From contig CAYMJA010000004.1 in assembly GCA_964391095.1 (NCBI GenBank), positions 1 through 56,714 on the forward strand: 56,714 nt of DNA, read 5' to 3'. Every line of letters begins with the position of its first letter. The first letter of the stretch is position 1. The notes beneath the pieces are model-generated. The model worked only from the letters and a program-made list of their open reading frames with translations, did no database searches and had not been told where the DNA came from. The translations under genes were made by a program, and so were the position numbers. Origin of the DNA: CAYMJA01 sp964391095 (GTDB lineage Bacteria; Patescibacteriota; Minisyncoccia; Minisyncoccales; GWA2-38-27). Positions 38,208 through 45,334 of this stretch are shown here, one piece after another.

Positions 38208-41132
38208 TTACATTTTTTTGATAGCAAGTTCTAATGTTTCTTTATTCACTCTTATTTCTTTTTTTATATCAAAGCTCTCTTTTCTACCGACTTTGAAATT
38301 TTTAGCCAAGGTTTCTTTCAAAATAAAATCTCTTTTTTTACTTAAAATCCTATTGAGGTTACCTGAACCCTGGGCTTGGATTAAAATCTTATCTTCGGGC
38401 TTCAGGCCGGCTTTCTTTCTCATATCCTGAATATGGCGAATAATCTCCCGAGCAATCCCCTCCTCTTTTAAATCTTTTGTGATTTTAATATCTAATTCTA
38501 TTTCTTTTTTAATTTTACTATCAAAAACTATTCCTTTTACATTTACCTCTTCTTTTATCAATTTTAATAATTCTTTTTCTCTAACTTTTAATTTTTGACC
38601 CCGCACCAATCCTCGCTTTGCTCGGATGATGCGGGGCATGCTTTTAATTTTTAACTTTTTTAAGGGCTGCCTCACTCTTATTTCTGCTTCTGCCCTCAGA
38701 CCCAAGGCCAGACTAACAATTTCCCGAACCTGCTCCATCTTTTCTTCTAAATTCTTATCAATTTTTTCTTTGCCAGTTTTTGGCCAATCAAATAAATGAA
38801 TTGATTCTGGCATATTATCTATCCTCAGACCTCTATACATTTCCTCGGCAAAAAAGGGTATTATCGGAGAAATAAGTTTCGTTAAATTTAAAAGGACATA
38901 ATAAATAATTTCAATCGCTTCTTTCCTTTCTGGATGTCCGGAATGGAATCTCTTTCTAGACCTTCTGATATACCAAAGAGATAAGTCGTCAATAAAAAAT
39001 TTCTCTATTGCTAAAGTAGCTAAGGAAGCATTATATCTATTCAGATTTCTGGTAACCTTCTCGATTAAATTATTTAATCTTGAAACAATCCACTTATCCA
39101 AAAGATTTTTAGGATTTGGAAATTGTTCACTCGCTGTTCGATGAAAATCTGGATACTCTTTTTTTGACACATATGTTCTAAAAAAAGCAAAACTGTTGTA
39201 TAGGGTCAGTAATTTTCTTTTGATTTCTTCGGCAGAAGTATAGCCGAATTTTAAATTATAAACAGGATTTTGTCTGGCATACATCCAGCGCATCGGGCCA
39301 GCGCCAATTCTTTCAACCGCCTCATCAAACCAAATAACATTTCCTTTGGACTTGTGCATTTCTTCCCCTTTCTCGTCGCGGACAGAAGCATAACCAAAGA
39401 TTGTCTTTACGGGATTGGTTTTTTCTAAAACTGTACTCATTACAATTAAAGCATAGAACCAATTTTTAAACTGACCAGGGAAAGATTCGCAAATAAAATC
39501 GGCCGGAAACCATTTCTGCCAGAAATTCCTCTCAGTATATCCCATTGTTGAAAAAGGAACTATTCCTGCATCTAACCAGGGGTTTCCTACATCAGGAATT
39601 CGAGAAACTAATTTCCCGCATTTTGAACACTTAATTTTAATTTCATCCACCCAGGGGCGATGAGGAGAATGACCTTCAAATTTATCCCAACCCTCAACCG
39701 CTCTTTCTTCTAACTCTTCTTTTGAGCCAATAACCTCAAAACTTCCGCATTTCTTGCATTCATAAATTGGCAAGGTTAGACCCCAATAACGTTTTTTGGA
39801 AATCAGCCAATCTTGCATATTTTTCAGCCAATCCAGCTCTCTCTCTAAACCAAATAAGGGAATCCAATTTATTTTTTTAGCTACTTCCCTTAAGGGCTTT
39901 CTTAACTTTTCCATTGAAACATACCATTCGTCAACCAAACGGAAAATTAATTCGGTCTTACACCGCCAGCAAAATGGATAACGATGTTTATAATCCTCTA
40001 TCTTAAAAACTAAACCCTTTTTGGTCAGATTATCAAAAATTAAGTCATTCACCCCGCTTACCAATTTTCCGGTCAAGTTTCCAAATCCTTTCTTATATTT
40101 ACTTTCACCTGTCGTTGGATCGATAACTGGTAGATTAAGTTCTTTACTTAACTGAAAATCTTCTTGTCCACAACCAGGAGCAAGATGAACAATTCCGGTT
40201 CCCTCCTCTTCAGAAACGCCTTTCCATAAAACAACCCGGTGTTTCTCCTTTTTAATACTCTCTTTAACTGCCGAGAGTTCATCAAACATTCCTTTATATT
40301 GTAAATTTTCCAATTTCTTCCCGGGAAATTCTTTGATTATTTTCCCATCTGAAATTAATTTTGCTCTGCTTTTAAGAAAAATAAAAATGTTTCCTTTTTT
40401 ATCCCGAACTTCAGCATAGGATAATTTAGGATGAACAGCTAAAGCTATATTGGCTGGTAGGGTCCAGGGAGTGGTTGTCCAGACAAGAAAAAAAGTATTT
40501 TTTCTGCCAATAATCGGCAATTTCACAAAAATTGATTTATGGGTAATTTCTTTATATTCTTCTGTTAAAATTTCATGTTGGGATATAGCCGTGCCGCAAC
40601 GAGGACACCAAGGAACAACGTCTCTGCCTTTATAGAGCAGCCCTTTCTGCCAACAATTTTTAAGAAAACTCCAAATAGCGTAATTATTCTTATCAGACAT
40701 TGTATAATAAGAATTTTCCCAGTCCATCCATTGGCCCAAGCGGATTGACTGCTCGGTTTGAATTTTTGAATACTTCAGAACTCTTTCTTTGCAAGCTCTG
40801 ACAAATTTTTCAATGCCGAATTTCTCAATATCTTTTTTTGTTTTAAAACCCATTTCTTTCTCAACTTCAACCTCAACCCAAAGGCCCTGACAATCAAAAC
40901 CGTTTTGATATCTCTGGTCATATCCCTGAAGGGCTTTATACCTTTGAAACAAATCTTTATAAGTTCTTCCCCAGGCATGATGGACGCCCATAGGATTGTT
41001 GGCAGTTATCGGACCGTCTAAAAAAGACCAATGTTTATTGCCCCGATTTTTCTTACGAAGTTTTTCAAAAATTTTATGCTCTTTCCAGAATTTTAATATC
41101 CCTTCTTCAATTTTTGGGAAATCAAGGTTCAT
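38208..41132 (-). CDS. ileS: Isoleucyl-tRNA synthetase, eukaryote-like type
   Basis: Class I synthetase, 974 residues. The HIGH motif is ANNPMGVHHAWGRTYKDLF and the KMSKS element is EEMHKSKGNV, both in the form seen in IleRS type 2. The editing domain includes FFLVWTTTPWTLPANIALAV near 215 and GTGIVHLAPGCGQED. A C-terminal region after 800 replaces the bacterial zinc tail. Two repeats are translated: heptamers giving HRTASEQF near 665 and a GC-rich palindrome giving PRIIRAKRGLVRG near 835. The type 2 form is often linked to resistance to mupirocin. Confidence 0.95.
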   Translation of the reverse strand: MNLDFPKIEEGILKFWKEHKIFEKLRKKNRGNKHWSFLDGPITANNPMGVHHAWGRTYKDLFQRYKALQGYDQRYQNGFDCQGLWVEVEVEKEMGFKTKKDIEKFGIEKFVRACKERVLKYSKIQTEQSIRLGQWMDWENSYYTMSDKNNYAIWSFLKNCWQKGLLYKGRDVVPWCPRCGTAISQHEILTEEYKEITHKSIFVKLPIIGRKNTFFLVWTTTPWTLPANIALAVHPKLSYAEVRDKKGNIFIFLKSRAKLISDGKIIKEFPGKKLENLQYKGMFDELSAVKESIKKEKHRVVLWKGVSEEEGTGIVHLAPGCGQEDFQLSKELNLPVIDPTTGESKYKKGFGNLTGKLVSGVNDLIFDNLTKKGLVFKIEDYKHRYPFCWRCKTELIFRLVDEWYVSMEKLRKPLREVAKKINWIPLFGLERELDWLKNMQDWLISKKRYWGLTLPIYECKKCGSFEVIGSKEELEERAVEGWDKFEGHSPHRPWVDEIKIKCSKCGKLVSRIPDVGNPWLDAGIVPFSTMGYTERNFWQKWFPADFICESFPGQFKNWFYALIVMSTVLEKTNPVKTIFGYASVRDEKGEEMHKSKGNVIWFDEAVERIGAGPMRWMYARQNPVYNLKFGYTSAEEIKRKLLTLYNSFAFFRTYVSKKEYPDFHRTASEQFPNPKNLLDKWIVSRLNNLIEKVTRNLNRYNASLATLAIEKFFIDDLSLWYIRRSRKRFHSGHPERKEAIEIIYYVLLNLTKLISPIIPFFAEEMYRGLRIDNMPESIHLFDWPKTGKEKIDKNLEEKMEQVREIVSLALGLRAEAEIRVRQPLKKLKIKSMPRIIRAKRGLVRGQKLKVREKELLKLIKEEVNVKGIVFDSKIKKEIELDIKITKDLKEEGIAREIIRHIQDMRKKAGLKPEDKILIQAQGSGNLNRILSKKRDFILKETLAKNFKVGRKESFDIKKEIRVNKETLELAIKKM
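38599..38636 (-). repeat. GC-rich palindrome inside ileS
   Basis: CCCCGCA and TGCGGGG outer arms with ATCC/GGAT and GAGC/GCGA inner pairing. Translated as PRIIRAKRGLVRG in the C-terminal region. Related in arm sequence to the palindrome in comEC. Confidence 0.65.
39122..39142 (-). repeat. GAACANN-family heptamers x3 inside ileS
   Basis: On the coding strand ATCGAAC, AGCGAGT and GAACAAT, 21 bases, matching the recO set almost unit for unit. They encode RTASEQF. Confidence 0.6.
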
Positions 41133-41135
41133 TTT

Positions 41136-41705
41136 TTAAGGTGTTAGAAGTTGACCAACTTCGGGATAAAGGGCTCTGTATTTCTCTCTCAAAAATTCTT
41201 CTTCACCTTTTAAACCCTTTATTATCCCCAGCAAAAGCCATAAAGGGTCGCCGTGACTAACAATCAAGATATTTTTACCTCTATGCTTTTTCTCAATCTC
41301 TTTTAAAAAATCTAAAACTCTTTCTTTTACATCATTCCAGTTTTCACCTCGAGGAGGGCGTTTAAAAAATTTTTCTTTTCTACTGGCAAAAAATGCCCGA
41401 TATTCTTTTTTGGACTTCCCGCTAAAGATTCCAAAGTTTACATCGCGAAGCCGCTTGTCTGAATTAATCTCTAAGCCGAGTTCCTTTGCTACAATCTTAG
41501 CTGTCTGCCGCGTCCGTAAAAAATCTGAAGAATAAATTAAATCAATATCTTTCTCCTTAAGCGTCTTGGTTATATCTTTTATTTGTTTTTCTCCCTTTTT
41601 GGTCAAAGAAGTGAAAGTTATATCAGGCCAAGGGTATAAAAAATCTTTCTTTTTAGTTTGATAAGCTGTTTGTCCGTGCCGCAAAATATAATATTTATTG
41701 TTCAT
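41136..41705 (-). CDS. Histidine phosphatase (phosphoglycerate mutase-like)
   Basis: 189-residue phosphatase of the RHG family. YILRHGQTAYQT carries the phospho-accepting His, LIYSSDFLRTRQTAKIVA the second Arg, and ILIVSHGDPLWLL the second His near 155. ATG at 41705 is preferred; the upstream ATG at 41732 lies inside argS and would add nine unrelated residues. It sits seven bases after the argS stop and four bases before ileS. Substrate open: phosphoglycerate, alpha-ribazole phosphate and others are possible in this family. Confidence 0.88.
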   Translation of the reverse strand: MNNKYYILRHGQTAYQTKKKDFLYPWPDITFTSLTKKGEKQIKDITKTLKEKDIDLIYSSDFLRTRQTAKIVAKELGLEINSDKRLRDVNFGIFSGKSKKEYRAFFASRKEKFFKRPPRGENWNDVKERVLDFLKEIEKKHRGKNILIVSHGDPLWLLLGIIKGLKGEEEFLREKYRALYPEVGQLLTP

Positions 41706-41712
41706 ATCCTTT

Positions 41713-43305
41713 TTACATTTTTGAGGGAGCACTAATTCCCATTAAATCTAATGTCTCCTCAAGAACAATTTTTGTTGCCCTTATCAAACTCAGCCGAGCT
41801 TGGGTCAATTTTTTATCGTCTGTCAATACTCGGCACTGCTCATAAAATTTATGAAAAGCCGTCACTAATTCCAAAGCATAATTCGGCAACCTTTGGACCT
41901 GATAATCTTTGGCAGTGTCCTCTATGATTTCAGAAAATTTTATTAATTGTTTAATCAAGTTTAATTCGCTGGAATGACTAATTAACTCGAAATTTGGGAT
42001 TTGGGATTTATTTGGGATTTGGGATTTCGCAAGAATACTATGTATTCTTGCGTAGGCATATTGAACATAATAAACCGGATTTTTTTCTGATTTTTCTTTG
42101 GCTAAATCCAAATCAAAATTTAAATGGCTGCCAGGACTTCTGGTTAAAAAGAAAAATCTGGCTACATCTAAATTAACTTCATCAATTAACTCATCTAAAG
42201 TTACATAAGTGCCGGTTCTCTTGGACATCCGAACCCGACGGCCTTTTTCAAAAAGTCGAACCAGTTGCATAATAAGAAAATCTGCTTGCTCTTTCTTATA
42301 ACCTAATGCCTCGACCGCGGCTTCCATTCTCTTTACATAGCCACAATGGTCAGCTCCCCAAAAGAAAATTAAATATTTAAAACCTCGTTTAAATTTATTA
42401 TTCAAATAAGCTATATCAGAAGCGAAATAAGTTTTTTCTCCATCAGCTTTTACTAACACCCTATCTTTATCATCTCCAAATTTAGTTGCCCTGAACCAGA
42501 GAGCTCCCCTTTTTTTATAAGCGAGTTTCCTTTTTTCTAGCCAGTTTAAGATTTTGTCAACTTCTTTATTTTTATACAAACTTTTTTCTGAAAACCAGAC
42601 ATCAAATTTTATTCCCATTTTCTTAACCGCCGGCTTTATCATTTCTTTTAGAATAATCTTAGCTGCTTTCTCTCCTACCTTATCCGGATTATCGCCTTTG
42701 ATTTTTTTCCTTAAATCTTCAATATATTTTCCTTGATAAACTGCTTCTGAATCATTAATAATTGAGTGGCCTAATTTTCTAATCTGCTCTCCTCTATCAT
42801 TAATATAATATTCTCGTTCTACTTCAAAAGCTGCTTTCTCTAAAACATTCGACAGAACATCCCCGCAAAACCCCCCCCTGCCGTTTCCTAAAGTTAAAGG
42901 GCCTGTTGGGTTTGCTGAAATAAACTCAACCTGAACTTTCTGCCTCTTCCCAGTTTTTAAAGTGCCAAATTTATCTTTTTCTTCTAAAATTTCTCCCACT
43001 TGTTTTTGCAAGTACTTTTCAGAAATAAAAAAATTAATAAAACCCGGTTTTACTACCTCAATTTCTTTAAACAATTCATCGCCTTTTGTCTTTAATTCTT
43101 CACTTAATAGATTAGCTACTTCTATTGAATTTTTTCCGAGCTGTTTGGCAATTATCATCGCAATATTTGTTGCATAATCGCCGTGAATCTTGTCTTTTGG
43201 GTACTCAACTAAAATTTCCGGAACTTTAAATTTCGGTAATTTTTTCCTCTTCTGAAGAACTTTAATTGAATTCTCTACTAATTTTACTATTTCTGCTCTC
43301 AACAT
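41713..43305 (-). CDS. argS: Arginyl-tRNA synthetase
   Basis: Class I synthetase, 530 residues: N-terminal Add1 domain (1-90), catalytic domain with EFISANPTGPLTLGNGRGGF, in which the usual HxGH is TLGN, and KRTGTYVTLDELIDEV in place of KMSKS. The DALR anticodon domain ends the protein. A block of four GGGATTT heptamers plus a perfect palindrome encode ARIHSILAKSQIPNKSQIPN near 420, a segment that joins the catalytic and DALR domains. It is the first gene of argS-phosphatase-ileS-exchanger. Confidence 0.95.
   Translation of the reverse strand: MLRAEIVKLVENSIKVLQKRKKLPKFKVPEILVEYPKDKIHGDYATNIAMIIAKQLGKNSIEVANLLSEELKTKGDELFKEIEVVKPGFINFFISEKYLQKQVGEILEEKDKFGTLKTGKRQKVQVEFISANPTGPLTLGNGRGGFCGDVLSNVLEKAAFEVEREYYINDRGEQIRKLGHSIINDSEAVYQGKYIEDLRKKIKGDNPDKVGEKAAKIILKEMIKPAVKKMGIKFDVWFSEKSLYKNKEVDKILNWLEKRKLAYKKRGALWFRATKFGDDKDRVLVKADGEKTYFASDIAYLNNKFKRGFKYLIFFWGADHCGYVKRMEAAVEALGYKKEQADFLIMQLVRLFEKGRRVRMSKRTGTYVTLDELIDEVNLDVARFFFLTRSPGSHLNFDLDLAKEKSEKNPVYYVQYAYARIHSILAKSQIPNKSQIPNFELISHSSELNLIKQLIKFSEIIEDTAKDYQVQRLPNYALELVTAFHKFYEQCRVLTDDKKLTQARLSLIRATKIVLEETLDLMGISAPSKM
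41996..42052 (-). repeat. GGGATTT heptamers x4 plus palindrome inside argS
   Basis: Two pairs of GGGATTT separated by ATTT, followed by CGCAAGAATAC-TAT-GTATTCTTGCG, an 11-bp perfect stem. The heptamer matches metG; translated as SQIPNKSQIPN. Confidence 0.8.
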
Positions 43306-43334
43306 TATTTCCAGTTTACCTTATAATACCGAGC

Positions 43335-43388
43335 AGAGCAAGGATTATATGGTTCTGGCGAGCGAATGCGAGACATGGTTCATATTTT
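43335..43388 (+). repeat. GGTTCTG-family repeat upstream of smpB, copy 3
   Basis: AAGGATTATATGGTTCTGG, GCGAGCGAATGCGAG, then ACATGGTTCATATT. Same outline as the copies at 286 and 10231. The -35 box of smpB lies inside it. Confidence 0.5.
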
Positions 43389-43398
43389 CTGCTAAAAT
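43370..43398 (+). promoter_or_regulatory. Promoter of smpB, leaderless
   Basis: GAGACA (43370-43375), 17-base spacer, TAAAAT (43393-43398). The expected start falls at or within a base or two of the smpB ATG. Confidence 0.45.
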
Positions 43399-43404
43399 GA
43401 AAGA

Positions 43405-43854
43405 ATGAAAATCTTAGCGGAGAATAAAAAGGCCTATTTTACTTATCAAATCCTGGAAAAGTTTGAGGCAGGGATGATTTTGATTGGCCAGGAAGTAAAA
43501 TCAATAAAATCAGGAAAAATGAGTTTAAAGGGTTCTTATGTGGTTTTAAGGGGAGAAGAGCCGTACTTAATCGGGGCTAATATCCCTCCCTACCAGCCAA
43601 AAAACGCGCCTTCGGACTATGACCCGGAAAAATCCAGAAAACTTCTTTTAAAAAAATCAGAAATCAAACATTTAATCGGGAAAACAAAGGAAAAGGGATT
43701 GACCTTAGTACCCTTGAAAATTTATACGAGAGGTGCTAAAATAAAGCTTGAATTTGGAATTGCTAAAGGAAGAAAAAAATTTGATAAAAGAGAGTTAATT
43801 AAAAAAAGAGAGGCCAAAAGAGAAATAAAAAGAGAATTAAAATCGCGGGGATGA
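43405..43854 (+). CDS. smpB: SsrA-binding protein SmpB
   Basis: Partner of tmRNA in ribosome rescue. The 149 residues fit SmpB: ILAENKKAYFTYQILEKFEA, GQEVKSIKSGKMSLKGSYVV, PYQPKNAPSDYDPEKSRKLL and the basic C-terminal tail (KKREAKREIKRELKSRG) that reaches into the mRNA channel. The last three codons and stop (from CGG) form the first eight bases of mature ssrA, so gene and RNA overlap. No SD, and the promoter suggests a leaderless message. Confidence 0.95.
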   Translation: MKILAENKKAYFTYQILEKFEAGMILIGQEVKSIKSGKMSLKGSYVVLRGEEPYLIGANIPPYQPKNAPSDYDPEKSRKLLLKKSEIKHLIGKTKEKGLTLVPLKIYTRGAKIKLEFGIAKGRKKFDKRELIKKREAKREIKRELKSRG

Positions 43855-44192
43855 ATAGTTTCGACAGAAGATTTTACTAAAATAGCGCAAACCGAGCATT
43901 CTCAAACCTCGTTAAACCTTGAGAAACAATAAGTGCCAACTTATTTCAAAAACCTGCGTTAGCATACGCTTAACGCCATCCGATTCGCCAATTCTCGATA
44001 AGCGAAGAGGGTGTTATAATATCGAGATAGATAATTATTTCTTACCTCAAAAACAATTATTGAACCAATAGAGGTTGAGATATTAAGATTTTTGTCTGTT
44101 TTCCACTTAGTATCTCAAAAACAAAAACGGACTAAGTTTGTAGAACTGTTTTAGTAAAACTTCTGGATCCGAGTTCAACCTCGGCATCTCCA
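43847..44192 (+). ncRNA. ssrA: Transfer-messenger RNA (tmRNA)
   Basis: The 5' end GGGGATGAATAGTTTCGACAG pairs with 3' CATCTCC through a seven-pair acceptor stem (one wobble). The T arm is CCGAG-TTCAACC-TCGG-like, discriminator A, CCA not encoded. The tag frame runs from GCC at 43935 to TAA at 43971 and reads ANLFQKPALAYA, with ALAYA in place of the common ALAA ending. Pseudoknot-forming stretches follow. The 5' end lies inside smpB, so RNase P probably releases it from a shared transcript. Confidence 0.95.
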
Positions 44193-44227
44193 CAACTATA
44201 TCTATAGAAAAAATAACTAAAAATAAT

Positions 44228-44734
44228 CTGCGGAAAAAAATCCCTATAAATCATCAAATAAAAGCCAAAGAGATAAGAGTAATTGACGAGACCGAAAAAC
44301 AATTAGGCGTTATGCCCTTGATAGAAGCGCTCCGAATGTCTCGGGAACGTAATTTAGATTTAATGCAAGTCACGGAAAAAGCTACTCCTCCTGTTTGTAA
44401 AATTGGAGATTATGGAAAATATCTTTATCAACAAAAAAAGAAAGAAAAATTAAGTAAACCTTCGGGGGGCGAACTTAAAGGAATAAGATTAACTTTCAGA
44501 ATTTCTGAACATGATTTAGAAACAAGGGCTTGTCAGGCAGAAAAATTTTTAAAAAAAGGAAAAAAAATAAGAATAGAAATGAAATTAAGGGGTAGAGAAA
44601 GAGCCCTTCAAGAATTTGCTAAAGGAAAAATAGAAAAATTTCTTGAAACCTTAGAAAAATTAGTTCCAATAAAAATTGAAAGGGGGCTGCAAAGAAAACC
44701 AAGAGGATTAACAGTGATTGTTTCCAAAAAATGA
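44228..44734 (+). CDS. infC: Translation initiation factor IF-3 (non-AUG start)
   Basis: IF-3 prevents premature 50S joining and checks the start codon. Upstream of the first ATG (44312) the frame stays open and encodes the true N-terminal domain: KKIPINHQIKAKEIRVIDE, followed by QLGVMPLIEALRMSRERNLD and PPVCKIGDYGKYLYQ, then the C-terminal domain. So the start is non-AUG. CTG at 44228 (giving MRKKIPINHQ) is the best fit; ATA at 44213 or 44204 is possible. Rare starts allow IF-3 to repress its own synthesis. Begins 36 bases after ssrA; rpmI follows. Confidence 0.88.
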   Translation: MRKKIPINHQIKAKEIRVIDETEKQLGVMPLIEALRMSRERNLDLMQVTEKATPPVCKIGDYGKYLYQQKKKEKLSKPSGGELKGIRLTFRISEHDLETRACQAEKFLKKGKKIRIEMKLRGRERALQEFAKGKIEKFLETLEKLVPIKIERGLQRKPRGLTVIVSKK

Positions 44735-44746
44735 TATGTTAGTTAT

Positions 44747-44929
44747 ATGAAAACAAGAAAATCTATAAAAAAACGTTTTAAAATTACCAAAACCGGCAAG
44801 GTTCTGAGAAGAGCAATTGGTCAGGACCATTACCGGGCAAAAAAATCAGGAAAGAAAAAAAGAGAAACCCGAAAATGGGTTTTGGTTGCCAGGGTTGATG
44901 CCAAAAAAATAAAAAAACTGCTTAAATAA
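44747..44929 (+). CDS. rpmI: 50S ribosomal protein bL35
   Basis: 60-residue basic protein. MKTRKSIKKRFKITKTGKVL, RRAIGQDHYRAKKSGKKKRE and the ending match bL35. Located in the conserved infC-rpmI-rplT order, 12 bases after infC and four before rplT. In other bacteria this operon is repressed by bL20 binding to its mRNA; no such site was verified here. Confidence 0.95.
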   Translation: MKTRKSIKKRFKITKTGKVLRRAIGQDHYRAKKSGKKKRETRKWVLVARVDAKKIKKLLK

Positions 44930-44933
44930 TAAC

Positions 44934-45281
44934 ATGGTTCGTGTTAAAAGGGGAAAAACCGCTCACAAAAGAAGAAAGCATCTTCTAAAATATGCCAAAG
45001 GTTTTCGATGGGGAAGAAAATCAAAATATAAATCAGCGAAACAAGCTCTTATGAAGGCGTGGAGTTATAGTTATCGCGACCGAAGAACTAAAAAGAGAGA
45101 AGCTAGAAAACTGTGGCAAATTCAGATTAACGCCGCCAGTCGAGAATTAGATTTGCCCTACAGTCGTCTTATTCATCGATTAAAAGAAAATAAGATTGGC
45201 CTTGACCGCAAAATTTTAGCCCAATTAGCAAGAGAAAAACCAGAAATTTTTAAGAAAATAGTAGAAAGGGTAACAAAATAA
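44934..45281 (+). CDS. rplT: 50S ribosomal protein bL20
   Basis: 115-residue rRNA-binding protein needed for early 50S assembly. It begins VRVKRGKTAHKRRKHLLKYA, then GFRWGRKSKYKSAKQALMKA, and the globular end contains INAASRELDLPYSRLIHRL. Last gene of the infC operon; a terminator follows after 14 bases. Confidence 0.96.
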   Translation: MVRVKRGKTAHKRRKHLLKYAKGFRWGRKSKYKSAKQALMKAWSYSYRDRRTKKREARKLWQIQINAASRELDLPYSRLIHRLKENKIGLDRKILAQLAREKPEIFKKIVERVTK

Positions 45282-45294
45282 GGGTAAAAAAAAG

Positions 45295-45325
45295 AAAGCC
45301 GCTTCTAATAGAAGTGGCTTTTTAA
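45295..45325. terminator. Bidirectional terminator between rplT and purF
   Basis: AAAGCCGCTTCT pairs with AGAAGTGGCTTT around AAT. T runs lie on both sides, so it can end both convergent units. Confidence 0.85.
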
Positions 45326-45334
45326 TTCCAACAT

